The notes: generated by a model not told the origin, from the sequence alone. Positions 21,746 through 33,408 are shown, numbered from the stretch's first letter. The stretch is DNA of 64,000 nt from Aphrophora alni (GCA_963513935.1 OY740765.1:73453718-73517717); one strand, 5' to 3'. Program-made: numbers and translations.

Positions 21746-22859
21746 TGTGTGTTTCATCTTGTTAGCAAAACATTAATGCTGTATATGTGTCTGGACAGTG
21801 TCATTGGTATAGTTACTTAACGATTTTATCTAGTAAACCATCTTTTGTCCCCTCTCTTTAGGATTTTGTGAAATTAGATAGGTTTTCAATAACATTGTGG
21901 TGATTTCAGTAAAGTCCAATATCTTAAGTTTTTCAATAGTGTTGTAGTGATTTCAGTAGTAAAATAGGTTATGTTTTCCAGTCTGGTTCTAGTTATTTCA
22001 GGAAGTCCAATAACTTAAGTTTTCCAATAACATTATAGTGGTTTCAAGTAATTCCAATAGGTTTTAGCAACAACAAGGATTTATTAACTACATGAACCTG
22101 TTTGTATTGTTTGTATGGAGCTGCCAGTAAAACAGCTTAACATTCATTGTTTTTCTCCTGTTCAGAGTATTTTAATAGTCAAAGATCTCAATTCTCTTAT
22201 TGTTTTACCAGGACAAATACTTGTTACTTTAGATTTATTTTAGTCATATCAGATTCTGTATTTTGCTAAAAAATATCAACATTTTTAGACTCATTGTTTC
22301 TTTCTTGGATCCTGCTTGCAATATGAACCCATTTAACTCAATTTTATATAATTATAGTTGGATTGCAGAGCCAGTTGACACCACCAATTACAAAATGTGC
22401 ATTTAGAAGGGATTTTTTATGTTAAGTTTAAATTATATTTTGGTAATGTTAAAAATATTTGTAGTTTTAAATACATTTTTATTTGGTAAAATGCATAAAA
22501 CTACAGAACTACAGAGATATATTTAATGATTTGTGGCAATATATTTAGGCTAGTTAAAAAATGTATAATGGATTTCACCCGCCTTGTTGATTAAAAAGAC
22601 GTTCTCCAGGTACCGTAGTCAAATTAACACCAAAACAATTTTAGAAATTATGTATTTCATGTCATAAACAATAACACGCACAACACTACACACGCATATT
22701 TTTGTGTTAATGATTTTTTTTTAAATACACACGTTTCATGAAAAGTTTTATCAATTCGCATCTTCAGGTGTAAAAAACTAAGTCCTAAGATAATATTGGA
22801 CATCTAAGCCTCTTAGAGCGCCTAACACTAGTCAACTTATATTTAGGCTATCAACGTAT
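21746..22859 (+). other. Nipped-B intron with a ~46-bp tandem repeat
   Basis: No gene supported. Four imperfect copies of a 45-46-bp unit start at about 21882, 21928, 21973 and 22019; each opens GTTTTC or GTTTTTC and contains GTGATTTCAG- or GTTATTTCAG-like sequence and (A)GTCCAATA..TTAA. A GT/CA-rich patch lies at 21731-21752. Confidence 0.6.
21882..22064 (+). repeat. imperfect tandem repeat, period 45-46 bp, 4 units
   Basis: Units start at 21882, 21928, 21973 and 22019. Units 1, 3 and 4 share the TTCAATAACATT or TCCAATAACATT core and a TCCAAT end. Confidence 0.65.
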
Positions 22860-24186
22860 TGTGACAATGTGAAAAGTCAGATTTTAAAATAGACTCATTT
22901 AAAAGACGCGGTTAAGCCAAAGAGATAATAAATTCAAATAATAATTTGAATGTAGTAACTTCATTAATAAAAGAAAAATGGATTTTCAAGACAACAGTAT
23001 GAATAATCATGTTTAATTTTAATGTAATTTAGTTTGTTTGTTTTGTTATGTAAATTATGTGTATTTTTACGGCAGTGCGGTAAAACGTGGGAACAGTAAC
23101 CGGAAAGAACGCTTTCGGAAGTAGGAATTTGCCTCATGGTAAAGTCAGTCTAAGTCCAGAGCTTGAAGGGACTGGATGTGTTTTGTGGAGTTAGAGTTAA
23201 CCGCTCAAAATGGACAAGTTGTGTTTTTCAAAGTCGAAGTCTAGTGTTTGGAGAGATAAGATCGGAGAAAGAGTTTCTAGGTTCTATTAGAACAATGTAC
23301 ATTTGATTTTTTGTCTCAAATAGAGATCGAAAGTGTTTTAAAAAATCTATAAAGAGCGTGTTTCAATGACAATAACGTGGGAACATAAAAGACAATAATT
23401 TATGTACGCGAGTTATGAATATTCTCAACAACTGGAGAAAACAACTTCTGAACGAGGGAGAATCCTCTACAAGCCGTAGAACTTCAATTTGTAGGACATC
23501 AGTTTTCCATTCGGACTCAGACAATGTTTTTTATTTAAATCGGCGTTGTGGTATAGACGCTATATATTATTTGTTTGATTAATAACCTGTGTTATGTTTT
23601 AAATTAATTTTTTGTAAATGTTCATCTATTTAAAGAAAATTTAGTAGATTATTACTAGAAGAGATACTAGTAAAATGAAACTTTTAATTAATGAAAATAG
23701 AATCTTTTCATTTTTTCTTTTAGAGCTACAAAGTTACTAAAAAATTTCATAGATAAAATTCCTGTTGCAACAATTTTATTGGTAAAAGCATTTTTAAAGA
23801 TAAAATTAATTAATTTGAAAGAAAGAAATAAAGGAAATATAAATTCATAATTTGTTATTGAAACTAAAGAGGATAACTAGTATTTATAATATGATTTTTT
23901 TTGTTGTTAATAATAATTTGTAGGATGTTTCTTTGAATGTTTAATAAATGTTTTCTTTGTAACATTTCAGCCAAAGTGTTCTCATTTATAACCAAAATCC
24001 ACTGTAAGTACACTGTAAAAAGAACTTGCGACCCCAAAGAGATTTTTTCTTTCTTTTAAATATTTAAATTCATTTCTTTTCTTTTTCTAAATTGGTATGC
24101 TAAAGCAAACCTGGCGCCCTATAGTCGAGCAAATTAACAAATTATTAACATTAAAAGTAACTTCACCTCATTTTTAAATTATTACA
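22860..24186 (+). repeat. LTR-A 5' long terminal repeat
   Basis: 1327 bp, TG..CA. It contains ACCTGGCGCCC at about 24109 and an AATAAA at 23943, a possible polyadenylation signal. Sequence directly after it (AATGTCGCCGCAACTGTGG) does not begin with TGG, so the primer-binding site is not assigned. Confidence 0.9.
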
Positions 24187-24303
24187 AATGTCGCCGCAAC
24201 TGTGGGCCTTTTTAGTCGAAAGTACAGTGATTTTGGCAATGAGAACTCTTAAAATCAAGGTAAGGACTCTCTTTAAAAATAATAAGAAAGATTCTTTTTT
24301 AAA

Positions 24304-26067
24304 ATGTTTTGTGTTAAATATAGTAAGGTAAAAAAGGAGTCAGAAATTGTAAATGTTAATAATAATGATGAACAGGTAGGGTTAGGAAATCAAAATTCTA
24401 TAACAACACAAAGTAATAGTAGTAATGAATTGTTTTATCAACAGGGACAAAGTATTTTAGATCAAAATGTAGATTTAGATAGTAATAATAATAAAGTAAA
24501 CAATGAGGTAGATAATACTGAAAATTTAAAAGTTAAGAAGAATGGTGGGGTTAATGATTTTGATGGAAAAGATAAGGTTTCAAGTGATTTAATAAATAAA
24601 AATAGTAATTTGGTAAAAGAAGATCAAAATTTAAAGAAAATGGAGGGTACTAATAATAATAATAAGAATCTAAGGGCTGAACAGGTTAGGGTAATTGAGC
24701 AGGTTAGTGTAACCGAAGAGGTTAGGGTAGGTAAGAGTGGGGAAAATAATGATCAAAATAAGAAAATGGAGAGTATGTTTGAGCAATTGATGAGTAAATT
24801 TGATCAGAAATTTGAACAAAGTAGCTTAGAAACAAAACAGAATAATCTAGAACTTAAACGAGATAATGATAAAAAATTTGAATGTATAAGTAATGATATT
24901 AAACAAAGTAGATTAGAAATAAGTAATAAATTTGATCAGAATAAACTAGAAATTAATGAAAAACTAGAGAATTTTAATATTAAACTTGAACAGAATAATG
25001 TTAAACTTGATAAAATAAATAATGACCTGAAACAAAGCAAGTTAGACTTAAGACAAGATAATTTAGATTTAAGAGAAGCAATGTGTAAAAAATTTGAAGA
25101 AATGAGGGTTGAATTAAAACCAAATTATGTAAAATTAGAACAGAATCTTAAATTGGAAATTAAACAAATGGAAATTAATGTAATGGAAACTAATAATAAA
25201 GTAGAAATTGAAGTAAGCTATTGTGAGAAAAAAGTAGAATTTGAACAGATTAATAGTGTAGAAGGTGTTTTAGTAGAAAATATTAATAATTTAGATAATA
25301 ATTTAAATCAAGCAATAGCTGAAATTGAAATTAACAGTTTTAATGAAATAAATAACATGTCAAATGATTTGATAATAATAGAGGATAATTGTGTAAATGA
25401 CTGTGTTCAAGAAATTGCTAAAAAGATGAATAATGGGTTAGGTAACAAGGTATATCCAGAAACAGCAAATAATGTTGAAATTAATATGTCTAGTGGGGTT
25501 GGAATAGGTATAAGTAATTTGAAAAACAAAGTAAAAGTAAATAATCTAATAATAAAGGAATCAGCTGTTTATCTTAAAAAACGAGTTTACCATAGGATTG
25601 TAGATTTTGAAAAATATGCGATGTTAGAATTTAGAAATATTTTTAGAATACAAGAACAAGAAATTAAAAGTTTTTGTGAGAAATCTAACTTTAAATATAA
25701 TCTTGAAAGTAAAAATGTAGAAATAGTAAAAGAAGGCTTTGTACTAGTATATAAGAATGGTGGGGTTAGTATTCCTAAGCAAACAGATGTTGAAATTAGG
25801 TCAGTAGATTCTAAGATGTTTGAGAGAAGGAGAAATGTAGATATGTCTGTAAGGGAGAAAGAGAAAGGTATTTTGTCAGTACTCCGAGACAATAACAAAG
25901 TGGGATCTTTTGTTAGGAAAGGGTCTGTTGTGATGAATAGGCTAGACAAACTGTCCGTGTGGACAGAAGTATTTAACATTAAAAATGTGTTAAAAAATTC
26001 AATCATGTATTTTAAAATCTTTCACCAATCTGGGAACCATCGTAAAAAATGTATAATTTATAATTGA
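24304..26067 (+). CDS. LTR-A coiled-coil, Gag-like protein, 587 aa
   Basis: One uninterrupted frame from ATG 24304 (A at -3) to TGA 26065-26067. Residues 1-150 are very rich in Asn, Lys, Glu and Asp. Residues about 155-320 are a long coiled coil with heptad-like, internally repetitive segments (KFDQKFEQSSLETKQNNLEL, KFDQNKLEINEKLENFNIKL, DLKQSKLDLRQDNLDL). Residues 400-587 are a more ordinary mix ending FKIFHQSGNHRKKCIIYN. Position just after the 5' LTR and the KFDQKFE-type repeats suggest a Gag of Ty3/gypsy kind, whose N-terminus is often coiled coil, but I see no capsid, zinc knuckle or protease. Codons are strongly A/T-ending and C-poor, like the rest of the element. Function is inference. 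Confidence 0.75.
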   Translation: MFCVKYSKVKKESEIVNVNNNDEQVGLGNQNSITTQSNSSNELFYQQGQSILDQNVDLDSNNNKVNNEVDNTENLKVKKNGGVNDFDGKDKVSSDLINKNSNLVKEDQNLKKMEGTNNNNKNLRAEQVRVIEQVSVTEEVRVGKSGENNDQNKKMESMFEQLMSKFDQKFEQSSLETKQNNLELKRDNDKKFECISNDIKQSRLEISNKFDQNKLEINEKLENFNIKLEQNNVKLDKINNDLKQSKLDLRQDNLDLREAMCKKFEEMRVELKPNYVKLEQNLKLEIKQMEINVMETNNKVEIEVSYCEKKVEFEQINSVEGVLVENINNLDNNLNQAIAEIEINSFNEINNMSNDLIIIEDNCVNDCVQEIAKKMNNGLGNKVYPETANNVEINMSSGVGIGISNLKNKVKVNNLIIKESAVYLKKRVYHRIVDFEKYAMLEFRNIFRIQEQEIKSFCEKSNFKYNLESKNVEIVKEGFVLVYKNGGVSIPKQTDVEIRSVDSKMFERRRNVDMSVREKEKGILSVLRDNNKVGSFVRKGSVVMNRLDKLSVWTEVFNIKNVLKNSIMYFKIFHQSGNHRKKCIIYN

Positions 26068-28197
26068 GTTGTAATCAATTGAAATTTGGAACGACGGATA
26101 TAAATGTAAAGACATTTTTATAAACACACGGACTTGATTTTTAAGATAATTAATAAAAAGTAGTTAAGATTTTGTTAATAAGTAAGTTTAAGTTTGAAAA
26201 TAAATAATTAAGAGTTATGAATACTAATAATTTGTGTGTACTGATAAATTTTGTAAGCTAAGACAGAAATATAGAAAATAATTATATGCCAAGCTAGTAT
26301 GATTAAGAAGAAATAATATTTAGAAACGTTTAGGTATTTGCTAAGTGAAAGATGCAAGATTGTTAGTAAATAACCGAGTGTTGTTTACTCTAAGATAAAT
26401 ATTGATTTTACGTGACATAGATAAGATAGTTAGTTCGAAGCAAGGATTCAGAGTAGTGTTGAAGAAATAATATTCAATATTAAGTAGGTGGATTCAATAA
26501 AATATTTAATAATGACGAGAGAAATAGAATCTAGTTGGAGCTAAAAGGTTCACTTCTTATCAGTAGACAGATATATTGCTTCATACAGCTAGGGGAGATT
26601 GTTTATTCCTTAGTCAGGTATAAATTCCTGTGCATGACATTGAGACGAAATATAGGGTGTTACCAAAATGCTGTCTAGGAAAATAAAAAACCTTTGACGT
26701 ATAATTCTAATTTAACTTGCGTTCTCAAATAAAATTTACTTAAACAAAGGATAATTGGCTTTAAATAAAGTAAATAAGAACAAAAGTAGATTACTTAAAT
26801 AACTTTAATAGTATTGAAGGTAAAATTTCTAAGTAAAAAACTTAGAATAAATTTTAAAAAATAAAATTTTCTTTTTGAATTTGAACAATAACATCTAGAA
26901 AGGATTACATAAACAGAAAATCGACGATGCTAGTAATAAGCTTGGTAAAATAAACATTATTTCAACTTCGGATGAAACGATTTTAATGAAATTTTTTATG
27001 AATTTTAAAATTTTCTTCGTGTAGATGCATTTAAGGAGTACATGAACAATTGGGAGGAGGTAGGCGTTTGTGTAGTCAAAATAGAATGTTTTATTCGTAA
27101 GAATAAGGCATTCTGAGACTGCATAAGAGGGCGTGTTGTGAAATAGGGATGTGTTTTGGGCTTTATCTTGAATCAAGTAGGGATATTGTATTCAACCACT
27201 GCACATTTCAACGTCACAACATGTTACTCTGTGTAAGAGTCTAAAGAGCAATTAGAAGTATGCACGGTATAAAGTAGACGGTTAGAAGAACCTATGTAGG
27301 AGAGGTTAGGAAGAAAAATGCATAAATAAGTGTGACATTATTACATGAAAAACTTCATGTAATAAATTTTAGACAGATGTTGATTGAAAACAAATTGTAG
27401 GATATATAGAAGTGATCGATCTGTATATGTAAGAATAAACCGGACGTGACAAAAGGAGAGTTTTTATGGAATGAAGTTAAAAGTTCTATAAAATTGTAAA
27501 AATGTTGATTAGCTGATTAGGATAGGTAATTAGATGTTAAATTGTAAAACGATAAGTTGTATGTTTGACATTGATAAATTTTAAGGATTATTAGATAATA
27601 TGAGATAAAAAATTGTTAGTTTTAAGTGATTTATGATTTGAGAATGTGAAGAATAGTTGTTTAAAGTTTGAGAATTTATGTGAGTTTTGCCAAGACAAAT
27701 AATAATTAAGTTTTTAAGTTTTTTTGATGTTAAAATAAATAATGAATGAGGGAGGTTAAGTTTTTGTTTTTTAAAGGAAGGAGTAATAAATTAAAAATAA
27801 TAAGAGAGATTTTGATGAGATTTATAAATGAAATAAATAATTAATGATTTTTTAATAAATAATGTTTGAATTTAAAACAATAGATGATTGTGAGAAGTTA
27901 TTTGATAAAGGTGTCTAAAGATTTTGATGAAATAAGGTGTTAGCTGGGAAAGCAATGATAATTTTTTTATTTTTTGAAGTTTTGTATACAAGTAATAGAT
28001 GACTAAGGAGATTTTAATATGAAGTAATTTAAATGAGAGATTTTTGAGTTTTATATGAAGATGATGACTTTACAGAATTGTTGAGTAAAGTGGTATTTAA
28101 AATGAAGTTGTTCTGTTAAGAAACTTTTATAAAGAAGGTAGTTAGGTTGCATTAATGGTAAATTTTTAGTTTTTAAGAGGTTTTTTGAGTACTGCGA

Positions 28198-28257
28198 TGA
28201 AATAAAGGAAATATACGACGATTTTAATGAAATAAAGGAAATATGCGACGATTTTAA
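28198..28257 (+). repeat. 30-bp tandem repeat, two units
   Basis: Two units of 30 bp differ at a single base (ATATAC against ATATGC), followed by a partial third. In one frame each encodes a 10-residue repeat built on NEIKEI(Y/C)DDF. Confidence 0.85.
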
Positions 28258-29309
28258 TGAAACAAGAGGAGATTTAAGGAATTCTACGAAATACGGCGAT
28301 TATTATGATTTTTAAAGGAAGCTACGTTGAAATAAGGAGATTATTTATGAAAGAATATAGGTAAATAATAAGGAGTTTTTTATTATGAAGAATTTGTTTG
28401 GGGATTAATGCAACTTGAATTATTAAAATATGAAAGATAAGATGGAAATAATTTTAAGATAGGATACTGAGAGACAATACAATTGTAAAGAGGTAATTTT
28501 TAAATAAATAGATGAGTTTTGTAAGTAATTTTATTTTTTTTTGATAATAATGATATTATATTTTTGAATTTTAGTTGAAGAAAAGAGTTTTTGGTAATTG
28601 TAGAATCAGTAGTTAACATGTTATCCCAGCAAGACAAAAGAGAATTGAGATTTTAAGTAAGAATAAATAGTTATTGGGTTTAAATTAAAATGAGTAATAA
28701 TATAAGATGATAATTGAAAAGTTTTAAGGTGAATTGAAGTAATGTTGAGTAATAAGTAAATAATTTCGTAAAAATGTTAATTAAAAATGAGAGGTTTTAA
28801 ATTTTAATTGTATTAAGTTGAAGGAATTATTCAGATGAATATCTAGAGTCAAAGGTAGATTTTCAAAGGATGTAGAAATGTCGTCTTGGCAAAGAGGATG
28901 AGACGAGAAAAAGTATATAGACGGCTGTCTGGGAGATAAGCTTTGAGTGACGGGATCCTGTCAACAAAAAATGTTGATGGAAAGTTTCAGCCAACAAGGT
29001 TGGAAAGGAAACTGATGATGGGTTTTATTGTATAAATAGAGATAAGGCTTGGCACTAATTGATTCGTATATATTTTTTCTTCTTACAAATGAGTTATGAT
29101 GACTCAAACAAATTGAGATAGTAAAATAGGATTATTAATAAATAGATTTTTTAGTTTTTATAAGAAAAAGAGAATCTTTCTTAAATTAAGTATACTAGGG
29201 ATACTTATTTTCTTTCATGAGGTCCTTAGCTTCTGAAATGAAATGTCTTGAACATCCATTAATATTTTTTTTTCTTTTTCTTCGATTTGAAATATATATA
29301 TATAAAAGC

Positions 29310-29354
29310 TTTGTATTCCAATACCTGTATTGAAATACAAACCTTGTGGGGTTT
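29310..29354 (+). promoter_or_regulatory. hairpin and polypurine-like tract before the LTR-A 3' LTR
   Basis: TTTGTATTCCAATAC and its near-complement GTATTGAAATACAAA (one mismatch) are separated by CT and followed by CTTGTGGGGTTT immediately before the 3' LTR. GTGGGG is the only purine-rich stretch there and may serve as the plus-strand primer. Confidence 0.45.
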
Positions 29355-30681
29355 TGTGACAATGTGAAAAGTCAGATTTTAAAATAGACTCATTTAAAAG
29401 ACGCGGTTAAGCCAAAGAGATAATAAATTCAAATAATAATTTGAATGTAGTAACTTCATTAATAAAAGAAAAATGGATTTTCAAGACAACAGTATGAATA
29501 ATCATGTTTAATTTTAATGTAATTTAGTTTGTTTGTTTTGTTATGTAAATTATGTGTATTTTTACGGCAGTGCGGTAAAACGTGGGAACAGTAACCGGAA
29601 AGAACGCTTTCGGAAGTAGGAATTTGCCTCATGGTAAAGTCAGTCTAAGTCCAGAGCTTGAAGGGACTGGATGTGTTTTGTGGAGTTAGAGTTAACCGCT
29701 CAAAATGGACAAGTTGTGTTTTTCAAAGTCGAAGTCTAGTGTTTGGAGAGATAAGATCGGAGAAAGAGTTTCTAGGTTCTATTAGAACAATGTACATTTG
29801 ATTTTTTGTCTCAAATAGAGATCGAAAGTGTTTTAAAAAATCTATAAAGAGCGTGTTTCAATGACAATAACGTGGGAACATAAAAGACAATAATTTATGT
29901 ACGCGAGTTATGAATATTCTCAACAACTGGAGAAAACAACTTCTGAACGAGGGAGAATCCTCTACAAGCCGTAGAACTTCAATTTGTAGGACATCAGTTT
30001 TCCATTCGGACTCAGACAATGTTTTTTATTTAAATCGGCGTTGTGGTATAGACGCTATATATTATTTGTTTGATTAATAACCTGTGTTATGTTTTAAATT
30101 AATTTTTTGTAAATGTTCATCTATTTAAAGAAAATTTAGTAGATTATTACTAGAAGAGATACTAGTAAAATGAAACTTTTAATTAATGAAAATAGAATCT
30201 TTTCATTTTTTCTTTTAGAGCTACAAAGTTACTAAAAAATTTCATAGATAAAATTCCTGTTGCAACAATTTTATTGGTAAAAGCATTTTTAAAGATAAAA
30301 TTAATTAATTTGAAAGAAAGAAATAAAGGAAATATAAATTCATAATTTGTTATTGAAACTAAAGAGGATAACTAGTATTTATAATATGATTTTTTTTGTT
30401 GTTAATAATAATTTGTAGGATGTTTCTTTGAATGTTTAATAAATGTTTTCTTTGTAACATTTCAGCCAAAGTGTTCTCATTTATAACCAAAATCCACTGT
30501 AAGTACACTGTAAAAAGAACTTGCGACCCCAAAGAGATTTTTTCTTTCTTTTAAATATTTAAATTCATTTCTTTTCTTTTTCTAAATTGGTATGCTAAAG
30601 CAAACCTGGCGCCCTATAGTCGAGCAAATTAACAAATTATTAACATTAAAAGTAACTTCACCTCATTTTTAAATTATTACA
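29355..30681 (+). repeat. LTR-A 3' long terminal repeat
   Basis: 1327 bp, the same length as the 5' LTR and identical wherever compared. It is followed by GTAT at 30682, the target duplication. Confidence 0.9.
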
Positions 30682-31197
30682 GTATTAATATTTTTCAAAT
30701 TTTGTTTTGATTTTGTTATTGTTAAAATCTCTGCAAAGTACATATTTATGAAAAAGATCCTTGTCTACATAAACTACTAAATGCTTTCTGATAATTTCAG
30801 ATTGCTACAAAACAACTTTTGGCAACTTCCATCCACAATTTCTCCCAATTATTTGCAATTACCACTCCCAAAACCCCAGTTAATGAGTTATTGGAACTCT
30901 TAAACAGATCCAGTACTGCCATAGTTAAATATTATATTTCTTAAGATCGGCTTTACTTTTTTTTCTTCTTTTTCTTTTTTTTCCAATTTTGCTTAAATAT
31001 GAAGATAATATCCAAAACCAAATACTAAACAAAAGAAAATTACCATGTGACTGGAAAAAGTAAAATGAACCCTGTTCTTAAAAACCTAATGTTATACAAA
31101 AATGTATATTTTTTCATACTAATAATATTTTAAATTTAAAACTGGTTTGTATTTCTTTGCACATGTACGTGTTTATTTAATATACTTTAATTTGCAG
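30682..31197 (+). other. Nipped-B intron between LTR-A and exon c
   Basis: No feature except the acceptor TTTGCAG ending at 31197. An open stretch after TTTCAG near 30799 was examined and rejected as an exon. Confidence 0.7.
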
Positions 31198-31264
31198 GTT
31201 TTAGGCAATATTGAAGTGTATCTCCAAGAAGAAGAGCGGCGCATGATCAAACAGGATTTAGAAT
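31198..31264 (+). CDS. Nipped-B: Nipped-B, internal exon c (67 bp)
   Basis: Acceptor TTTGCAG|GT and donor GAAT|GTGAGT. It encodes VLGNIEVYLQEEERRMIKQD then LE and one base of a split codon. NIPBL proteins carry VLxNxxxYLQEEdxRM directly after the segment ending in LK(I/V)Q, exactly what exon b ends with, so b and c are adjacent in the mRNA across a 24,970-bp intron. The split codon completes as Trp with the first bases of the next exon, which is also conserved. Confidence 0.93.
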
Positions 31265-31701
31265 GTGAGTTATTTCATTTTTAGTTTAGTCAATGTAAAA
31301 AATTAATTCAGAAGAGTAACAAGTATTTTTGGGTTTATACTGTCACCCTTATAGTAATATTAATGTTACATACACAACCCAACTTGAATAATGCTTAGAA
31401 ATATCCCTATGATATGAGATCCTGAGAAATATCCCTATGATAAGAGATCCTGAGTCTGGAGAATTGGTATTAGAAATTGTCTAGTCTTGGGTCTTATCAT
31501 TGCAGTACGATTGGTACAAGTTCATGGTTAGGGCCAGTTGATGGATTCTGATAATCTGCTAGTAAATTAAGCCACTTACTACCGAACAATATACAGTATC
31601 TACTTAAAATTTTTGTGGCTCTATATAATCTCACTTCTTTATGATGCATAGTAAAATACTCATGATTTTTAAAAGAAACTTATATAAATATGTAAATTTA
31701 A
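31265..31701 (+). other. Nipped-B intron
   Basis: Nothing seen apart from a short direct repeat (GAAATATCCCTATGATA twice, near 31400-31445) and the TTAA target site at 31698-31701. Confidence 0.7.
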
Positions 31702-33408
31702 CCCTACAGCGGTCACATGTTAATTTTCTTCGTTTGTTAAAAAATTAATTAAATATATTATTTCTATACAAAACCTAACTTATAAGATATCATTTTTCTC
31801 AGAAAGATGCATAGAATCCATCTATGTAATAAAAAAAATAATTTTTGAAACGGTTTTGGAGTAAGTATGTTACATGTCAAAAACGAAGTTACCAATTTTC
31901 AGGAAAAAAATATATATTCCAAAATCAATAGCTTACTACCTTTTTCTAAGATATACAAAAGTTTTGTGTAATATTTTTGAATATATTTAGGGGGGGAAAA
32001 AAAATTTGTTATATTATCAAAAAAACAAAAAATAGTTTACGAAAAAAGGTAAAATGATCATTTTTTTTTCAAAAAATCACTAAAAATAGTAATATTTATC
32101 TTATACAAAAGTTCTATATCTCATTATGTTCAGAAAGGTGCATAGAATGTAGGTGTGTAGTGAAAAAAAAAGTTAGATTTATCACATTTGGTGTTTTTTG
32201 GTCAAATACCAAAAAATCGAAGAGTAATGGAGCAGAAATTTCACAGAAATGGTAATGAATAACATACTAATAGATTTTTAGGATTTTTTTCAACCATTTC
32301 TTGAGATTTGTCATATATTTAGGGGAAAAAAATAATAATATGTTACATTTTCTAACTAAAAATACCGATTTTCCCTAAAAAGGTAACTTTTACAAGTGAG
32401 GTTAGGTTTGTAACCTCCACAATTTAGACTCACTAGTACCAATTTGAAGATAGATCAAAGACAAAACCTTTAGATTTAACTAAGAAAATATATACTTTAC
32501 AAAGAATAACACACATATTCACTTTTATAATCATATAAAACACTATATATAAGACAATTTGCATATAGCCTAAACTTACTTTTACGGCCTAGGTTATCGC
32601 AAATAAGAATGTTCAAAAACCAAACTATCACTCAAAAACATAAGCTTTAGATATAAAAACACATATATTGTAACTTGTATACACAATTTATATACAATTT
32701 GTATACACAAACCTTCAAAATAACAAAAATCTAATCCCAAAACCAATATGTGCTACGCCTAATATTATAGTATTTACGTCACACATTTGCTACATTTCGA
32801 GATCAAAATAAAGCCTCTTAGTAAGTTTTTGCCCTATGTCAAGTGGTACCAACTTATAGAATGGAATTTCCCCTACAACTTAGTCTAAAGAAAAATAATT
32901 TTAAAACCAAAGAGAAACGAATACGTGTATTCCTAAAACTGCCAACTGTATTTCGTGTCGTCAGGTTTGTTCTCTGCTCAACTAGGAATATCTCTGGATC
33001 TATGAGACGCAGAAAAATTTGTAATCTACGGTTGGAAAGAGAAACATGTGATCTATAGAACAGTGTTTTAGTTGAAATAAATGACAGAAAAATAGAGTTG
33101 TAATTTTATATCGGGAAAAATGGCGTCGCGCTAACGAAAAGGCGCAGAGTTCAAATCTACGATTTTACGCATCAAAAATATGCGAACTTCACCAATTTTT
33201 GGAATATTATTTATAACGTTTTGTGGTATTTTTTTTTGCATGATTATGCATCTACGGAACATTAGCTTTCCAACGGTATTTTATTTATTGAGATCGGATA
33301 ATTTTAAGTGGGCGTAACGTTGAATGGCAAAATACGTGTTTTATAGAATGCAGACTAGTTATGGACGGAGCGCTGAGGTCGATTCTGGGTCGAATAACCT
33401 TTGCAGGG
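31702..33408. mobile_element. piggyBac-like non-autonomous element, copy A2 (1707 bp)
   Basis: The termini are CCCTACAGCGGTCACATG and (complement) CCCTGCAAAGGTTATTCG, flanked by TTAA at 31698-31701 and 33409-33412. The body is nearly the same as copy A1 along its whole length; the two differ mainly in the last ~80 bp at the right end and in small indels. No ORF of significance. Same orientation as A1. Confidence 0.9.

Larger units (their letters stand above)
26068..29354 (+). other. LTR-A internal region without identifiable genes, C-depleted on + strand
   Basis: No ORF of convincing length on either strand. The + strand is extremely poor in C: from 27697 to 27877 there is none in 181 bases although G is common. 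Short open pieces with acidic/aromatic residues (KRFFEYCDEIKEIYDDFNEI near 28170-28260) look like remnants of coding sequence. A 30-bp tandem repeat is at 28198-28257. Confidence 0.7.
22860..30681 (+). mobile_element. LTR retroelement with identical-looking LTRs and no recognisable pol (LTR-A)
   Basis: Two 1327-bp direct repeats start TGTGACAATG and end AATTATTACA (TG..CA). The 4-bp GTAT at 22856-22859 is repeated at 30682-30685 as the target duplication. Total length 7822 bp. By eye the LTRs are identical, so the insertion is recent. Between them are one long ORF (24304-26067) and about 3.3 kb without any convincing coding sequence. No protease, RT, RNase H or integrase motif was found on either strand. 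This is the plan of a large retrotransposon derivative (LARD). It lies in the same orientation as Nipped-B, inside its 25-kb intron. Confidence 0.85.

Noticed and set aside
24187..24206. Primer-binding site of LTR-A
   Set aside because: The sequence after the LTR (AATGTCGCCGCAACTG) does not begin with TGG and I could not match it to a tRNA; left unassigned.
25587..26006. 139-codon minus-strand ORF under the LTR-A gene
   Set aside because: A shadow of the + strand coiled-coil ORF: Ser/Thr/Leu-rich reverse reading of Lys/Glu/Asn codons.
26895..27176. 93-codon minus-strand ORF inside LTR-A
   Set aside because: Opposite strand to the element, no motif, and the strong C depletion of the + strand makes long minus-strand frames without stops more likely by chance.
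30800..30945. Open stretch after TTTCAG (IATKQLLATSIHNFSQLFAI) that could be an exon
   Set aside because: Exons b and c already join without a gap in conserved Nipped-B sequence, no donor site closes it in frame, and it resembles nothing I know.
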